NCBI GenBank assembly: GCA_028564925.1
Contig: CM053029.1
Span: forward strand, 585,613,168 to 585,677,167
Source of the DNA: Lithobates sylvaticus
Lineage: Eukaryota > Chordata > Amphibia > Anura > Ranidae
Direction of reading: 5' to 3'
DNA length: 64,000 nucleotides
Position 1 is the stretch's first letter. The number at the start of each line of letters is the position of its first letter. A program made the position numbers and the translations under genes. The notes under the pieces were generated by a model. The model worked only from the letters and a program-made list of their open reading frames with translations. It had not been told where the DNA came from and did no database searches. Positions 20,795 through 33,531 of this stretch are shown piece after piece.

Positions 20795-21193
20795 ATGCCC
20801 CCGTACACACGATCGGATATTCCGATGGAAAAAGTCCGATCGGATTATGTTGTCGGAAAATCCGATCGTGTGTGTGGGCTCTAGCGGGCTTTTTTCGTTG
20901 GCATTTCCGACGGAAAAAAATTTGAGCGCAGGATTTTCCGACAACAAAATCCCATCGGACTTTTTCCGATCGTGTGTAGGGAATTCCGACGGACAAAGTG
21001 CTACGCATGCTCAGACCAAATTAAGAGACCAAAGCTATTGGCTACTAGCCTCTACGTAGTTCCGTAGTATGCAACGAACGTCACCACGTTCAGAATGATC
21101 GGATTTTTCAACAACTTTGTCCGACCGTGTGTATGCAACACCAGTTTCGGACAAAATCCTTCGGAAAAAATACGATGGATTTTGTGGTCGGGC
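20795..21193 (-). mobile_element. MITE, CCGTACACACGGTCGG family, diverged
   Basis: Starts ATGCCCCCGTACACACGATC and carries the central block reversed (CAACGAACGTCACCACGTTC). The right terminus is eroded. More substitutions than the 53-55 kb copies, so older. Confidence 0.8.
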
Positions 21194-21223
21194 TAAGTCT
21201 GTTTTTCTTTAATTACATTTATT

Positions 21224-21998
21224 TTAACCTCCCTGGAGGTCTGATTATGTCAGATTTTTGCGTCTCAAAGCGGTACAATTATTTTGCATAGAAATTTGGC
21301 GTTTTATATTGTAGGCCTGTAATACTTAGCAATAAAACACTTAAATCTGTCCACCATCTGTCCACCTGTAGATATCCCGGGTATGATGAAGTTTAAAACA
21401 CAAAATCATAAATTTTAATATAATAAATAAATATAAATAATTATAAAAAATAATAATATAATAATAATAAAATTAATTTCCCCACGATTCACTATCATTG
21501 AATTCTGCAAGTGTTCTAATTTACTATCGCTGTTTTCTAGCTGGTCTAAAACCACTTTTCACGTACAGTAAAGGGACACTTTTTAGTTGCTATGGACAAT
21601 CTCAAGTTTCCAGGCAGAAAGAACAGTATATATAATATAAAACTGCATGCAGGGCACTGGACAAAGCACTAGGGACAAAAGGGATGTGAAATAATTTCAT
21701 ACAGTAATGTAATCTGCAAGATTACAGTGTACTGTATGTGTTATGATATTTCACTTTTTTGAATTTGCTGCCGGGCTCCGCCCCCGTGCGTCCTCGACGC
21801 TCGCAGGGAACGGAGCCCGGCACACAGAGGCATCGGGCGGAGGACAGAGCCCGCAGACACAGCGGGGGGGACATCGCAGGATCCTGGGGACAAGGTAAGT
21901 ATACTGGACCAGGATCCTGGGTACCATTAGCGGGTTACCGCTAATGGTACTGAAATTTAACCCCGAGCCACACTCAGGAAAACCGTCAAGGAGGTTAA
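21224..21998. mobile_element. TTAA-flanked piggyBac-type MITE, CCTCCCTGG subfamily
   Basis: Ends TTAACCTCCCTGGAGG and CAAGGAGGTTAA, with TTAA on both sides; 775 bp. An AT-rich left half contains a run of AATAATAATA, and a GC-rich right half a hairpin GTACCATTAGCGGGTTACCG/CGCTAATGGTAC at 21929-21953. No coding region. Confidence 0.82.
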
Positions 21999-22749
21999 TA
22001 AATATCTTTTGGAGTAAAAATCTATCTAAAGTTTTCTATTTAACCTGCCATTGGCGGCAGGTTGGCAGGTTGGCTCGGCTGTGCAAACCGCCGTAGGTAT
22101 ACATTGGTTGCTTTAACAAAACAATCGAACCTTGTATGACCAACTTGAGGAGAAGGCTGGGGAGCAGAAGGACAGCAATGAGAAGCTGATAAGACAACTA
22201 TACGTAGCCACATGCTAGCCTTGGATGTTTAACCACTTCAACCCTGGAAGATTTGGTTGCTCAATGACCAGAGCACTTTTTACAATTTGGCACTGCACTT
22301 CTTTAACTGGTAATTGTGCGGTCGTGCAACACTGTACCCAAACTAAATTCTTTTGATGGTATTTGATTGCCTGGATTTTTATTTTTTGCGATATAAACGG
22401 AAAAACACAGAAAATTTTGAAAAAAATGATATTTTCTACATTTTGTTATAAAAAAACTCCAATAAAATCAATTTTAGTCATACATTTAGGTCAAAATGTA
22501 TTCAGCCGTATGTCTTTGGTAAAAAACAAAAAAAATCAATAAGCGTACATTTATTGGTTTGCGCAAAAGTTATAGCGACTACAAACTAGGGTACATTTTC
22601 TGGAATTTACGCAGCTTTACGTTTACCCCCCCCCCCCCCAAATGACCCCATTCGGAAAGACACCCCAAGGAAATCGCTGAGAGGCATGTTGAGCCCATTG
22701 AATATTTTATTTTGTTGTCACAAGTGATTGAAAAATGAAAAAAAAAAAA

Positions 22750-23470
22750 AAATGACACAAAGTTGTCACTAAATGATATATTGCTCACACGTGCCATAGT
22801 TTATATGTGGAATTACACCCCAAAATACATTCTGCTGCTTCCCCTGAGTACGGGGATACCACATGTGTGGGACTATTTGGGAGCCTAGCCACGTACAGGA
22901 CCCAGCCTTCAGGATTTCTAAAGGTGAAAATTTTTGATTTCACTCCTCACTACCTATCACAGTTTCAACGGCCATAAAATGCCAAGATAGCACAATCCCC
23001 CCCGCCCCCCCCCCCCAAATGACCCCATTTTGGAAAGTAGTCACCCCAAGCTATTTGCTGTGAGGCATGTTGAGTCCATGGAATATTTTATATTATGCCA
23101 CACATTTCGGGAAAATATAAAATATTCCATGGACACAACATGCCTCTCAGCAAATAGCTTGAACTGTCTACTTTCCAAAATGGGGTCATTTGGGGGGGTT
23201 TATACTATATTGACATTTCATGGCCTCCGAATCTGTGATAGGTAGTGAGGAGTGGAATCACCATTTTACACCCTTAGAAAGCCTGAAGGCGGTGATTGAT
23301 TTTTGGGGTCCTGTACACGGATAGGCTCCTAAAAAGTCCCACACATATACACATGTAGTATCCCCATACTCAGGAGAAGCAGCAGAATGTATTTTGGGGT
23401 GAAATTCCACATATGCCCATGGCATGTTTGAGCGATATATCATTTAGTGACAACTTTGTGCAAAAGAAAA
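22750..23470. repeat. Large inverted repeat inside the piggyBac left arm
   Basis: 22772-23085 and 23105-23445 are imperfect reverse complements, centred near 23096. Paired words include AATACATTCTGCTGCTTC with GAAGCAGCAGAATGTATT, and GGAATATTTTAT with ATAAAATATTCC. A third partial copy, oriented like the second arm, follows at 23485-23600. The inversion lengthened the non-coding arm. Confidence 0.8.
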
Positions 23471-25124
23471 GAAAATAAGTTTGTCCGTTTCCCAAAACTT
23501 GTGGCAAATTATAAAAATTCCCATGGACTCAACATGCCTCTCATCAAATAGCTTGGGGTGTCTACTTTCCAAAAAGGGGTCATTTGGGGGGGGGAGTTTG
23601 AACTGCCCTGGCATTTTATGCACAACATTAGAAGCTTATGTCACACATCACCCACTTTTCTAACTTGAAGACAAAGCCCTTTCTGACACTTGAAAATATA
23701 TATATATTTTTGCTAGAAAATTACTTTGAACCCCCAAACATTATATATTGTTTTTAAAGCAAAGGCCCTACAGATTAAAATGGTGGGTGTTGCAATTTTT
23801 TTTCACACAGTATTTTTTTCTTTTTTTTTTAATTTAAAAAAAATATTTAAACGCAATTTAAAATAAAAAGAAAAAACACTTTTTTTTTATTTGAATGCAC
23901 TAAAACAGACTATATTGCCCAAATGTTTGATGAAATAAAAAAGATGATCTTATGCCGAGTACATGGATACCAAACACGACATGCTTTAAAAATGCGCACA
24001 AACATGCAGCAGAGACAAACTACATACATTTTTAAAAGCCTTTAAACTCCTTTACAGGTTCCCACTTTCGATTTACAGAGGAGATCTACTGCTAACATGA
24101 CTGCCCTTAATCTGACCTTTACGGTGATACCTCCCATGCATGGTGCAATTGCTGTTTACATATGACACTAGACCCAAGCTTGCGTTAGCTTTTGCGCATG
24201 AGCATGAGGGGGACAGGGGTGCTTTTTTTTTTTTTATTATTTATTTTGCTTTTTTTTTTTATTTTTAAACTGTTCCTTTCATTTTTTATTTTTTTTATCA
24301 TTTTTATTGTTATCTCAGGGAATGCAAATGATAGCAATAGGTAGTGACAGGTAATCTTTTTAAAAAAAAATTGGGGTCTATTAGACCCTAGATCTCTCCT
24401 CTGCCCACAAAGCATCTGACCACACCAAGATCTGTGATAAAATGCTTTCCCAATTTCCCAATGGCGCTGTTTATATCCGGCGAAATCAAAGTCATGAAAA
24501 TGCTCCTAGCTTCCGGTTTCTTATGCCATAGAGATGATTGGAGCCATTCTGGTCTCCAGTCAGCTCTATGGTCAGCTGATGGAACCACCGGCTGCATTCT
24601 CGGGTTCCCTGTTGGGACAGGAGAGCCAGAGAAAACCATGGAAGATGGTGGGAGGGGGGAGAGGTTCCACCCCACTGCTCGTAAAAGCAGTCTAGAGGCT
24701 AATTAGCTGCTAGGATTTTAAATGAAAGCCGACCGCTGGCTGAAAAGAATGATACCAAGATGATACCTAAATCTGCAGGCATCATTCTGGTATAACCACT
24801 CAAAGTCCAGCAACATACCAGTACGTTGCTGGTCCTTGTTGGGCATATATTGTAATGTTCTTTTTTTCATGCAGCCTGTGGGCTGAATGAAAAAAAGAGA
24901 TTGATCAGTGGCTATGCCCACCATTAGAATACTGCCCTTCATCCACCCACTTCTAATGATGGGCATACATGCACCATTTTTTTTTAACTGTGGTGGTGAA
25001 ATCACCTCCTACGGCACTGGAGTCGCTGATTTACGTATCGTGAGAGCAAACGCTGTTGCTGTCAATATGGATAAATCAGTGCTGCAGCTGAATGGCGTAC
25101 CTGCTAAAAGTGGGTGTCACGCCT

Positions 25125-26954
25125 AAATCCGCATTTCCTGCAGACACAACATCTTCTTCGGGGATTTCGTTGGGTAGGGGTACCAGGGAGGACATATGGA
25201 AAATGCCTCTCATGCAGCTGGCTCACTGCATTTGCGTTGGGAAGGTGGGCCACAGCACCGTCTGGAAACAGAAGGGCTCTGATGATCTCTTCCTGGAATT
25301 TAGGGAGGATACAGTTCGTCCTAAAGCTTTGTATAGGACATAAGCATTCAGCAGAGCCAATTGGAATAAATATACAGACACTTTTTTATACCAACATCTG
25401 GCCTTAAGGGCAATTGGGTACGGCGCCAACAACTGGTCGTTGATGTCCACCCCTCCCATGTTAAGGGTGTATTCGTGGACACAGAGGGGTTTCTCCACAA
25501 CACCAGTCGCCATAGGAATTTGGACTGCCGTGTCTGCGTGAAGGGAGGACAGAACGAAAACATTCCGTGAATGCCTCCACTTCACTGCTAACAAATTATT
25601 ACATTTCAAGCAGGCTCTCTCCCCCCGTCAGGATTTTACAAGCCGTTGGGGGAAGCCCCAGGGATTAGATCGCACGGTGCCACATGCGTCAATTCCACAA
25701 TCAAAAAGGTGACTAAAAAGTGGCACGCTTGTGTAATAATTGTCCACATACAAGTGGTACCCCTTTCCGAATAAGGGTGACACCAAGTCCCACACAATCT
25801 TACCAGCGCTCCCTATGTATTCTGGGCAGTTCTCCAGCTACCCGTGACTATCTTCCCTCGTAAACCATAAAACTATATGTATAGCCTGGTGCCCTGTTAC
25901 ACAGACGTATACATCTTGACCCCATTACTGGCACGCTTGCTGGGGAGATACTGTTTGATAGACAAGCGGCCAGAAAACGCAATCAGGGACTCATCAACAC
26001 AGACAACTTGATTGGGAGTAAACAAGGCTGCAAACTGTTGGTTGAAGTGGTTTATTTTGTGGAGCCGATCGTATCCAGGGTCACCCCGAGGACGACAGAG
26101 TTCATTGTCATTGCAATGCATGAACCGCAAGATCTGCTGGTATCAAGTCTGGGTCATGGAGGCAGAGAACACAGGCATATGGTGAATTGGGTCAGTGGAC
26201 CAGTATGACCGCAACTCACTTTTTTTAACTATGCCCATGAGGAGGGATAGGCCCAGGAAGGTCTTAAATTCGGAAACTGTAATAGGTATCCAATCTCTGG
26301 CAAGGGTCAACTGGGGATTAGTGGCGATGACTTGACCAGCATACAAATTGCTTTGGTCCACAACAGATCTATAGAGATCTTCCGTGAAAACAGCGAATAA
26401 AAATCAAGTGACATAAAATCAACTGTTTCCACCTTAATTCCGGGTTGGCCAGTGAATGGGGGAAGTACAGGTGCTGCAGAAGGATTGACAAATGCAGCAG
26501 GAAGGGCACTATGTGCTCGACAGGCCTGTGTTTGTCTTCTTGGTGTCTGCGGGACTCTACTTGTGCTAGCCCCCTCACCAGCCGGAACTGCACTTATGGG
26601 ACTCACCACGTCACCAAGTGTTACTGCAGTGCTGGATGTATGACCAGGATGTTCTAGGCCGCTGGTGCTAGCCAGTTCACCAGAAGGATGAGCGGTACTA
26701 GTACTGGCTCTCTGCTCTATACGAGAGCCCTGCGGTTCTTGCACCTCAACAACAGCAGAAGAACGGGGTCGGGTATGCCTGACCTTGGCAGGGACCACTA
26801 CTCCGTCATCAGAGCTATCTGTCAGGGTGCCGCTGCTGTCTACTGGTTTGTATTCTGAGCCAGAATCAGACAGATGGGTGACTTTCTCTTCACTCTCATC
26901 TGTCATGCTCAGAAATGTGTAGGCCTCTTCACTAGTGTACCTTCGATTGGACAT
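25125..26954 (-). pseudogene. piggyBac transposase (DDE_Tnp_1_7 type), broken
   Basis: Likely start at 26954: MSNRRYTSEEAYTFLS, with A at -3. The first ~170 residues are acidic, serine-rich and disordered, as usual. Then come FLGLSLLMGIVKKSELRSYW (26143-26361), VCVDESLIAFSGRLSIKQYL (25897-26130), YHLYVDNYYTSVPLF with the second catalytic aspartate (near 25735), NMGGVDINDQLLAPY with the third (25223-25609) and the start of a C-terminal cysteine finger CCVCRKCGFRRD (near 25135). The position expected for the first catalytic aspartate reads asparagine (CNRAPGYTYSF). Several frameshifts and stops separate these blocks, so it cannot be active. The family excises and integrates at TTAA. Confidence 0.9.
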
Positions 26955-28094
26955 TTTGGCCTTTAAATTTACTGGTACACTAGTGAGGCGCACAGGAAAA
27001 AAAGCACCTGACTGTCAGCGACTGATTCAAATGCTACCAAAAAAACTGTTAGCGTTTGGAGGGATCAGGCCTGACTATGCGAATACTGCACTTATGTGTT
27101 TAGTGTTTTGTAAGTGACAGTGATCGATTGATACTGCACTGGGGTGGGCTGAGCTGGGCTGGGCGGAGGGGCTAAACGCAGGTGCTAGTAGGTATCTGGG
27201 CTGATCCCACTAACGCTGAATTTTTATGAACCCTAAACTATTGGGGACGCTAATATAGTTCTGATCAGATCAAAGATATCGATCCGTTCAGACACTATAT
27301 TACTAAGGGAGGTGTATGGTGCGTGCATGGGTGTTAGCGCTACTGGCACTAATCTGATGCTGCCTAGGGCGACGCAGACCCTAATTGATGCTAAAACCTG
27401 ACTGATGTCACCTGCCAGGGGATCAGGGGGTTAAACCTTTTATTAGATAATAAACGACGGGTGCCCTGACACTATAAAAAATAACAAATTAACCAGCGTC
27501 ACATGACATTAATATGGTGATCACTGGTGACAGGGGGTGATCAAGGGGTTAAACCTTTATTAGGGGGGTCCCTAGACCTATCTGGGCTTACTACTAAGTA
27601 CCCTAACACTGATTATTGTCCAGAATGACACCACTACAGTGATCAAAGAAAAATATGAACACTGCACTGGGTGATACAGTGACAGGGAGTGAAGGTGTTA
27701 ACTGGTGGGGGGGGGGTGGTCGAGGGGTGACAACTGTTCTTATGTGTACTGTGTCAGTGTAGTGTTGGTGCAACTTACTCTGAGATGTCTTCTCTTCTCT
27801 CTCTGGAACAGAAAAGAGTTCCACGAGGGGAGATGACATCACATCACTTCCCCTGCCTGTGTTTACACTTACACAGGCAGAGGAAGGATTTCATTCGCTA
27901 GAACTGATCACCAAGTCCAGGCCAGAAATCATTGGCCTGGGCCTGGAGACTGATCGCTTCTGAAGCGAATCCAATCGTCGCCGCCTAGGGGGCATGCACG
28001 CCCAACGTAACGTCGCTTCGCCCAGCCGGGCTAACCTGCCGCAGTACAACTGCGGCGGCTTCTCCGGAACTGGTTATGAAAGAAATCTAGGCGT

Positions 28095-28660
28095 GATATA
28101 TTTTTACATAGTTATATTGGTTCAGCTTGAACCAATGTAACTATGTACAGTGTATACCACACCTGGCTGATGCCCCTGGAAACCGAAAATGACTAAAGTA
28201 GACACTACTATTTCAGTAATCTCCACTTGCAACCGGGTCCCACGATGAATGGCTGCCGTGCTGTATTCTTAACCCAGGAGGTCAGCTGCCAGCACCAGCG
28301 CCCATCAGAAAAATTCTTTGCATTCTCTGAATAAATGCAAAGCATTCTTGGATTGGGCAAGTTGGAGAGGTGGGCGGAGACATCACGCGCTCCACCTTGT
28401 CCAATCAGAGAACGCTTTGAATTTATTCAGAAGACATGAAATTATCTCTAAATGGCACCCGTGCCAAGCAGGCAACTTCCTGTGTTCATGATGCATCAGG
28501 AAGGCGAAGGCTGCTCAGCACGGGACCCAGAAGCAAGTGGAGATTGGTGGAGTGGTGGTGCCTACTGCAGTGCGTTCCAGCTCCTAGAGGTATCGGCCAG
28601 GTATGGTATATACATTGTCATATTGGTCTAAGCTGGATGTAAAAATATACAATTTCTGGA
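28095..28660. mobile_element. Possible MITE with imperfect inverted ends
   Basis: Left GATATATTTTTACATAG and right GGATGTAAAAATATAC are partly complementary, and TATATTGGTTCAGCTTGAAC pairs loosely with TATTGGTCTAAGCTGG. The interior is GC-richer. Flanking duplication not resolved. Confidence 0.4.
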
Positions 28661-28917
28661 ATTCATATTTAAATATCTCACTGTCTCATAGTAAACACAG
28701 CCTTGGTTATCATATTAGTAGTGACTTGCAGAGTTTAGGAACTAGGGTACTATGGCTTGGAATTTACATGCTAATAAAGTCTAAAAATACAAAGGGTTTC
28801 TACATCAGATGAACAACTCTCCTGCTTTCAGCCAAGTTTTTTCTAAAATGGATGAAAGCTAACCTCTATTTGATTATTATGAAGGTAATGAGTGTGCAAA
28901 ATTAAGATAATATTAAA
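28661..28917. other. Short low-copy AT-rich spacer
   Basis: Nothing recognisable. Confidence 0.5.
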
Positions 28918-29757
28918 ATGACATAGGTGGCATTGCCTTTATGACAAACTGAGGAGCTTTCAAAGCACGGTAGTCATTGTCAATAAGTATACCGAATGAT
29001 AAATAATAAAATGCCATAGGTGCATACCTCCCAACATTTTGAGATGAGAATGAGGGACACCTACTAACAAACGTATGTAGGCATAGGACACACCCCCTGT
29101 CACACCCCCTTAAAGGAAAATTAACCCAAAAAAAAAGGTTAATTAAATCCACAAGGACTTTTTTTTACCACTACTATTCCTTTATATTGGCTCTTAAAAT
29201 GTACAAATGCAGCAGTTTATAAATTGGATGAAAGGTTTAGCACTGGGAAACACTTGTTGAAAGATAAAAAGTGCATTTTATATACAACTATGAGGATCAG
29301 ACCAAAATGAGGGACAAATAAGGAGGAATGAGGGACATTGCTCCAAATAAGGGACAGTCCCTCGATATCAGGGACAGTTGGGAGCTATGTAGGTGGCAAT
29401 TCCTTTATAACAGACTGTGAAGCTGTTCAAAGCACTATAATCATTTGTTATACGTCACCATAATATGTAGCTACAGTATACCTCCCAACTTTCTGAAATT
29501 ATAAAGAGGGACACCTTTTTGTAGGCAAAAGACACATCCCTGCCACGGCCCTGGTTACAAGGATCTTTAATGCAGAGAATACTTGACTAAACCACACAGG
29601 TACTTTTTTGACCTCCGTTTTTTCTTTATATTGACTTATAAAATAACAAATACAGTAAAATAGAGGCTGGATAACTGAGGCTGCACGAGGGACAGAGGGA
29701 TTTGGTCTCAAAAGAGGGTCAAACCATCCAAATGAGGGACAGTTGGAACCTATGGCT
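28918..29757. repeat. Tandem duplication of a CATACCTCCCAAC-type element plus flank
   Basis: Flank words GGTGGCATTGCCTTTATGAC and GGTGGCAATTCCTTTATAAC open two consecutive units (28926 and 29391). In each, a MITE runs from ATACCTCCCAAC with GAGGGACACC to GGGACAGTTGG (about 29025-29388 and 29479-29757). The second unit is shorter. The MITE ends resemble a vertebrate hAT-type family. Confidence 0.6.
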
Positions 29758-30876
29758 ACTGTCCTACCTGAAAAAAAGAATAAAAATAGACAATAAAGGG
29801 TATCAGCCAAAGGATTACTGATGACCGATTGGTTTTAAGAGAAGAACTGGTTATCTGGCATGGATATTGCTGAATGATCTCTGTTGTCCCCTATAGATAA
29901 GGCTGGAATGTAAGCATGCAGCCTGGGCTGGGGCTATCATGTCTTATGCTTATGAAATATTTACTATTATACTTCACATGTAAGGAACAATAATTAGTTA
30001 GGATTTCCTTGTACAAAGGCCTCTCCTTCTCATTTACTAGTGGTATTTGGCCAATAAATACATTTACTTTATGAGGTGCTCATTGCCTCCAACACAGTCA
30101 GTGTGGAAACCCATCTAGAAAGGTGATTTTGGCAACCTTTTATTTTGCCGCCACACATATGCTTGCACTTTTGCCAGGATGACATCAGGCTAGTTTGTTC
30201 AGTTTTACTGGGTCTATGCCTTCCTACTGGCCAATTCATGGATGGACAGAGAAACCAAACTGACCTGGAGGATGTGAGGGGAAGGATGAGCAGTAAATAC
30301 AGAAGAAAGGTGTCCACTGAATCTCATTACCAGCCTACCTAATGCCGATGATCCACAGTAATTGATCCAACCTGCTTAGCTTATTGCACGTTTGTATTTC
30401 CTTGTGTAGTAACCCTGCCCTGGACTGGGCAAATTTAGTTTTATGGTTGAGCCAGCTGAGCTGAGCTGCAATTTATCTTTTAGGTCTCATCGGGTTCTCC
30501 CTAAATGTGGTCGTTGATTAATCCTGCCTGCTGTTGGAAGAATGTTCCAACAATAGTGTGGGAGGGCCAACCACTTGGGTTATAAATGTTTATTGGACCC
30601 TAGCCAATACCTGGTAGGCTGTCCAAGAAGGCGTGGCTGGGGAGAAGATAAACATTTAGGAAGATCTGATCCGAGGCTCTCTCTCTCTCCCTTGGGGCTT
30701 TCTTCTGGGAGGAGGCATGTCCACGGAAGCTAAAACTAGGTCTCAGCATTTGTCATGTGCTGGGGGCTTGAGGAAAATTACCTGTTGAAAGTGGGCTGGA
30801 AAGGGAAACCTTCATTGCAGAGTGTTGCAGGGGAGCTGGGTAGAATTTTTTTTAGAGTAGGACCCTTCACCTATAG
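29758..30876. other. Unresolved sequence, possibly LTR-derived in its right half
   Basis: 29758-30400 has no recognisable content. From about 30405 the sequence has LTR-like features (a TGTAGTAACC start, GGTTATAAATG near 30580 and AATAAACC near 31271 beyond the nested hAT MITE), but no matching end or convincing target duplication was found. Confidence 0.3.
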
Positions 30877-31012
30877 CAGTGATGGCGAACATTGGCACCC
30901 CAGATGTTTTGGAACTACATTTCCCATGATGCTTATGCACTCTGCAGTGTAGTTAAGCATCATGGGAAATGTAGTTCCAAAACATCTGGGGTGCCAAGGT
31001 TTGCCATCACTG
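30877..31012. mobile_element. Fold-back hAT MITE, 136 bp
   Basis: Almost perfect palindrome: CAGTGATGGCGAACATTGGC to GCCATCACTG, with the arms meeting at ACTCTGCAGTGTAGT. Flanked by ACCTATAG on both sides (30869-30876, 31013-31020), the exact 8 bp duplication of hAT elements. A sister copy is at 59270-59405. Confidence 0.93.
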
Positions 31013-32019
31013 ACCTATAGCATCAAGTGTTATGCACTCATCGAGGGTCAGATGCCAAAAGGTGCTATTGAAGGACTGTGATTGCTCTCATAGGGTCACC
31101 GATTTACTTGGCTGTCTTCCTCTCCATCTGTATATTTTTGAGGCTGCTACTAAAGGGCCTACTACTACTACCACTGGGATTTTTTTGGGAAGCTGTCCTC
31201 CAAGTTTTTCATGTGCTTTGGGTATCTTGCACCCTCCATCCTACTTCTTGTATTATTGGCTGAAACCTGCAATAAACCATAAAAAGATTTCTAGACTGGG
31301 GTTTGTTGGTGTGCTACTGGGACTGGAAACAGGATGTGCAGCTCCTGAACAGGCAAGGGGGACCCAGTTTATTTCCAGTGGCTCCTTCAGGGCATGCATA
31401 TCTGACACTGGCTTGGTTTCAATCACCCTATTTAAAAATCAGTATACTAAAGAGAAGTTGCTAAGTGATCAGCTCTTGCGACCCAATAACTGACCTGCAA
31501 TCTGCTATACAGTGTTTTACCCAGCTTTCCATCTCCTCTTGCTGACCCTGGCTCGAATCCAGACTACGCCTTCCGTTTGCTGTCTTGATACCTCTGCCAT
31601 ACCATCCTGGCCTGGAGTTTGACCATGCACCAGTCTCTGACTTGGTATCTTCACTGCCCACTGTTGCTGACTTGACTCATCCTGTCTACAGCTCTTCTCT
31701 TCGCACCTGCTAATTGTTGTGCCCATCCTGACTTCTAACTTCCTGCACATGCCTGGTTTGAGCATCTCTAGCAGCTGCCAGACTGCTGCATGTGAACCCA
31801 TTGCAGCAATCTATGCCATTCCTTGTCCTGACACACACTGTCTCCAACTCCAGGAGGTACTGGATGGGAGGTGTAAGGAAAGCTCTCTCATCAACTTAGC
31901 CTTAAACCAGGTATGTGGTCAGCCTTGACCAGGTATGTTAGGCAGCCCCCTTTTCCCAAGAGATCTTCTAGGTTTGCAGTGTTCTATGATTCGCGTCCTT
32001 TGCTGCCAGCTATACAGAC
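31013..32019. other. Pyrimidine-rich repeat-like sequence
   Basis: 31500-31960 is rich in CTGACC/CTGCC-type words like those inside the solo LTRs at 40114 and 45657, suggesting an LTR-family relic. Overlapping open frames have no motif. Ends not found. Confidence 0.3.
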
Positions 32020-32300
32020 AATAGGTTTGCCAACAATTTATGTAGCACTATACATCTGGTATATTCACATCAGTCCCTGCCCTCAAGGAGTCTACAATCT
32101 AAGGTCCCTAACACACATTCATACATACACATACCATGGCCAATTTAGTCAGGAGCCAATTAACCTTCCAGCATGTCTGTGGAGTGTGGGGGGAAACCAT
32201 AATACCTGGAACCCATGCAAGCACAGGGAGAAAATGCAAACTCCATGCAGGTAGTGTTGCAGTTGAAATCCAAGACCCTAGTGCTGGCAGGCAAAATTAC
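32020..32300 (-). mobile_element. tRNA-derived SINE, diverged
   Basis: The plus strand holds CCTGCCCTCAAGGAGTCTAC, GCCAATTTAGTCAGGAGCCA and GGGAGAAAATGCAAACTCCA, the body of a widespread fish and amphibian SINE. On the minus strand the head reads GCACTAGGGTCTTGGATTTC, where a tRNA-like B box (normally GGTTCGAATCC) is eroded. Transcription by RNA polymerase III is the family rule; this copy is too worn to be active. Confidence 0.65.
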
Positions 32301-32439
32301 TAAATAGAACAACAATAAATTGTCAGAATATCAAACATAGTATATAAAAATTCTATTATTTTGAGGAAACAAATAAGAATTTTTCTATTGTGCACATGTC
32401 TAATAAATTATATTTTTACAGTAAATTTCAGCAACTGAA

Positions 32440-33430
32440 AAACACTTTGTTGGCTACCAACCTACTAGACCAAGATTATATCTTAATTTATAATACTCAA
32501 CCCACATCTTCTTCAGAGTTACGATAAACAGAACGTATAATCCAAAGGACAATGGTCAACATGAAAAGTCATAGGCTCCTGGAAGAAGTTCAAAAATGAG
32601 CGCGCATGAAGAGAACGGGAAAAAAGATACATATAGAGATGTTCTTTTCCACCACCCGTTGCACTACAAGAGCATTCATCAAATTAATTACCAGCAGAGG
32701 ACTAACGCCTCGGCTTGGGAGACAGTAAATGAGGGACTGGGGCAGCCTGACAGGACCTGACGCAGTCTGAGCTGTTTGCTTGTGTAATTAATTGGAATCT
32801 CGCCAGCTTGACAAATTGGGATGATGAATCTATCTGGGGTGAAGAGATAGGGGGAAAAAATGCATAATCAGTCAAAGATTTAGTCCAGACAGTTTTCTAC
32901 CTGACTCCACGAGACAGCAAATCCATTAAGGCAGGGAAGCATCACTTACATAAAGACAGTCTAGTGTCCTTTCCATGTTCATTTAACTCTCCCTTTTCAC
33001 ACCTGAAACCCAAAAGGTGTGAGATTTGTAATTGCTAAATATTCCTTATTTAAATTGGAAATGCAATTTAAACTTTAAGACTGGATATTTGCAAGGTACA
33101 AATAATGCGCTCTGTAGGATATGATACCAGGGCAACATTTTCACTGATAAAGGCATCTGTTCTGTACCCAACAGACATACTATACTCTCTGAGCCAATCA
33201 GATTCCAGTTCAATTTTGTTCAGTTTTAATTTAGAAATGTAAGGCATCTGAATTCTCGCTACAGACAACAAAGACATCATTCTTTCCACCGTATATTATA
33301 TCAATCAGAACCAGATTGTTCTTTTCCAGTTTGCTTTTGACAAGGTTATTATGGTTTTTAGTCTATATATTTGCCATTGCCCTGAATATGCAATTCAACA
33401 TCATCAAATGGTCAGAATAGAACATTTATT
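32440..33430. other. Low-copy island, strongest conserved non-coding candidate
   Basis: 32,500-32,860 has balanced composition and sharply defined motif clusters: CATCAAATTAATTACCAGCA, GTAATTAATTGGAATC and CGCCAGCTTGACAAATTGGG. Paired homeodomain cores (TTAATTA, TAATTAATT) spaced ~110 bp apart are typical of deeply conserved developmental enhancers. No coding frame and no repeat similarity in the window. 32,980-33,430 is similar but plainer. Confidence 0.45.
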
Positions 33431-33456
33431 GTAATGCACTGCATATAACGATCATA

Positions 33457-33468
33457 AATATATATATA

Positions 33469-33527
<59 letters not shown>
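33457..33527. repeat. (TA)n microsatellite
   Basis: About 70 bp of alternating TA with one early interruption. Confidence 0.97.

Positions 33528-33531
<4 letters not shown>

Larger units (their letters stand above)
22229..28076 (-). mobile_element. piggyBac DNA transposon with degraded transposase, ~5.85 kb
   Basis: Left end TTAACCACTTCAACCC; right end CCGGAACTGGTTAT, a worn form of the GAAGTGGTTAA terminus. The left arm matches the piggyBac-type MITEs in this window (GCACTTTTT, TTGGCACTGCACTTCTTTAA, TTTGCGCAAAAGTTATAGCG), and the right arm shares their layout. The transposase lies on the minus strand at 25125-26954, with long non-coding arms on both sides. This looks like the parent type of the local non-autonomous repeats. 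An inverted duplication at 22750-23470 disturbs the left arm. Confidence 0.85.

Noticed and set aside
30405-31817. An LTR bounded by TGTAGTAACC and a later CA with TTCCTTG on both sides
   Set aside because: A 7 bp duplication is unusual for LTRs, the ends are not inverted repeats, and no second copy is in the window.
32020-32300. Functional tRNA gene
   Set aside because: Only a worn tRNA-like head of a SINE; the B box is not intact and no cloverleaf forms.
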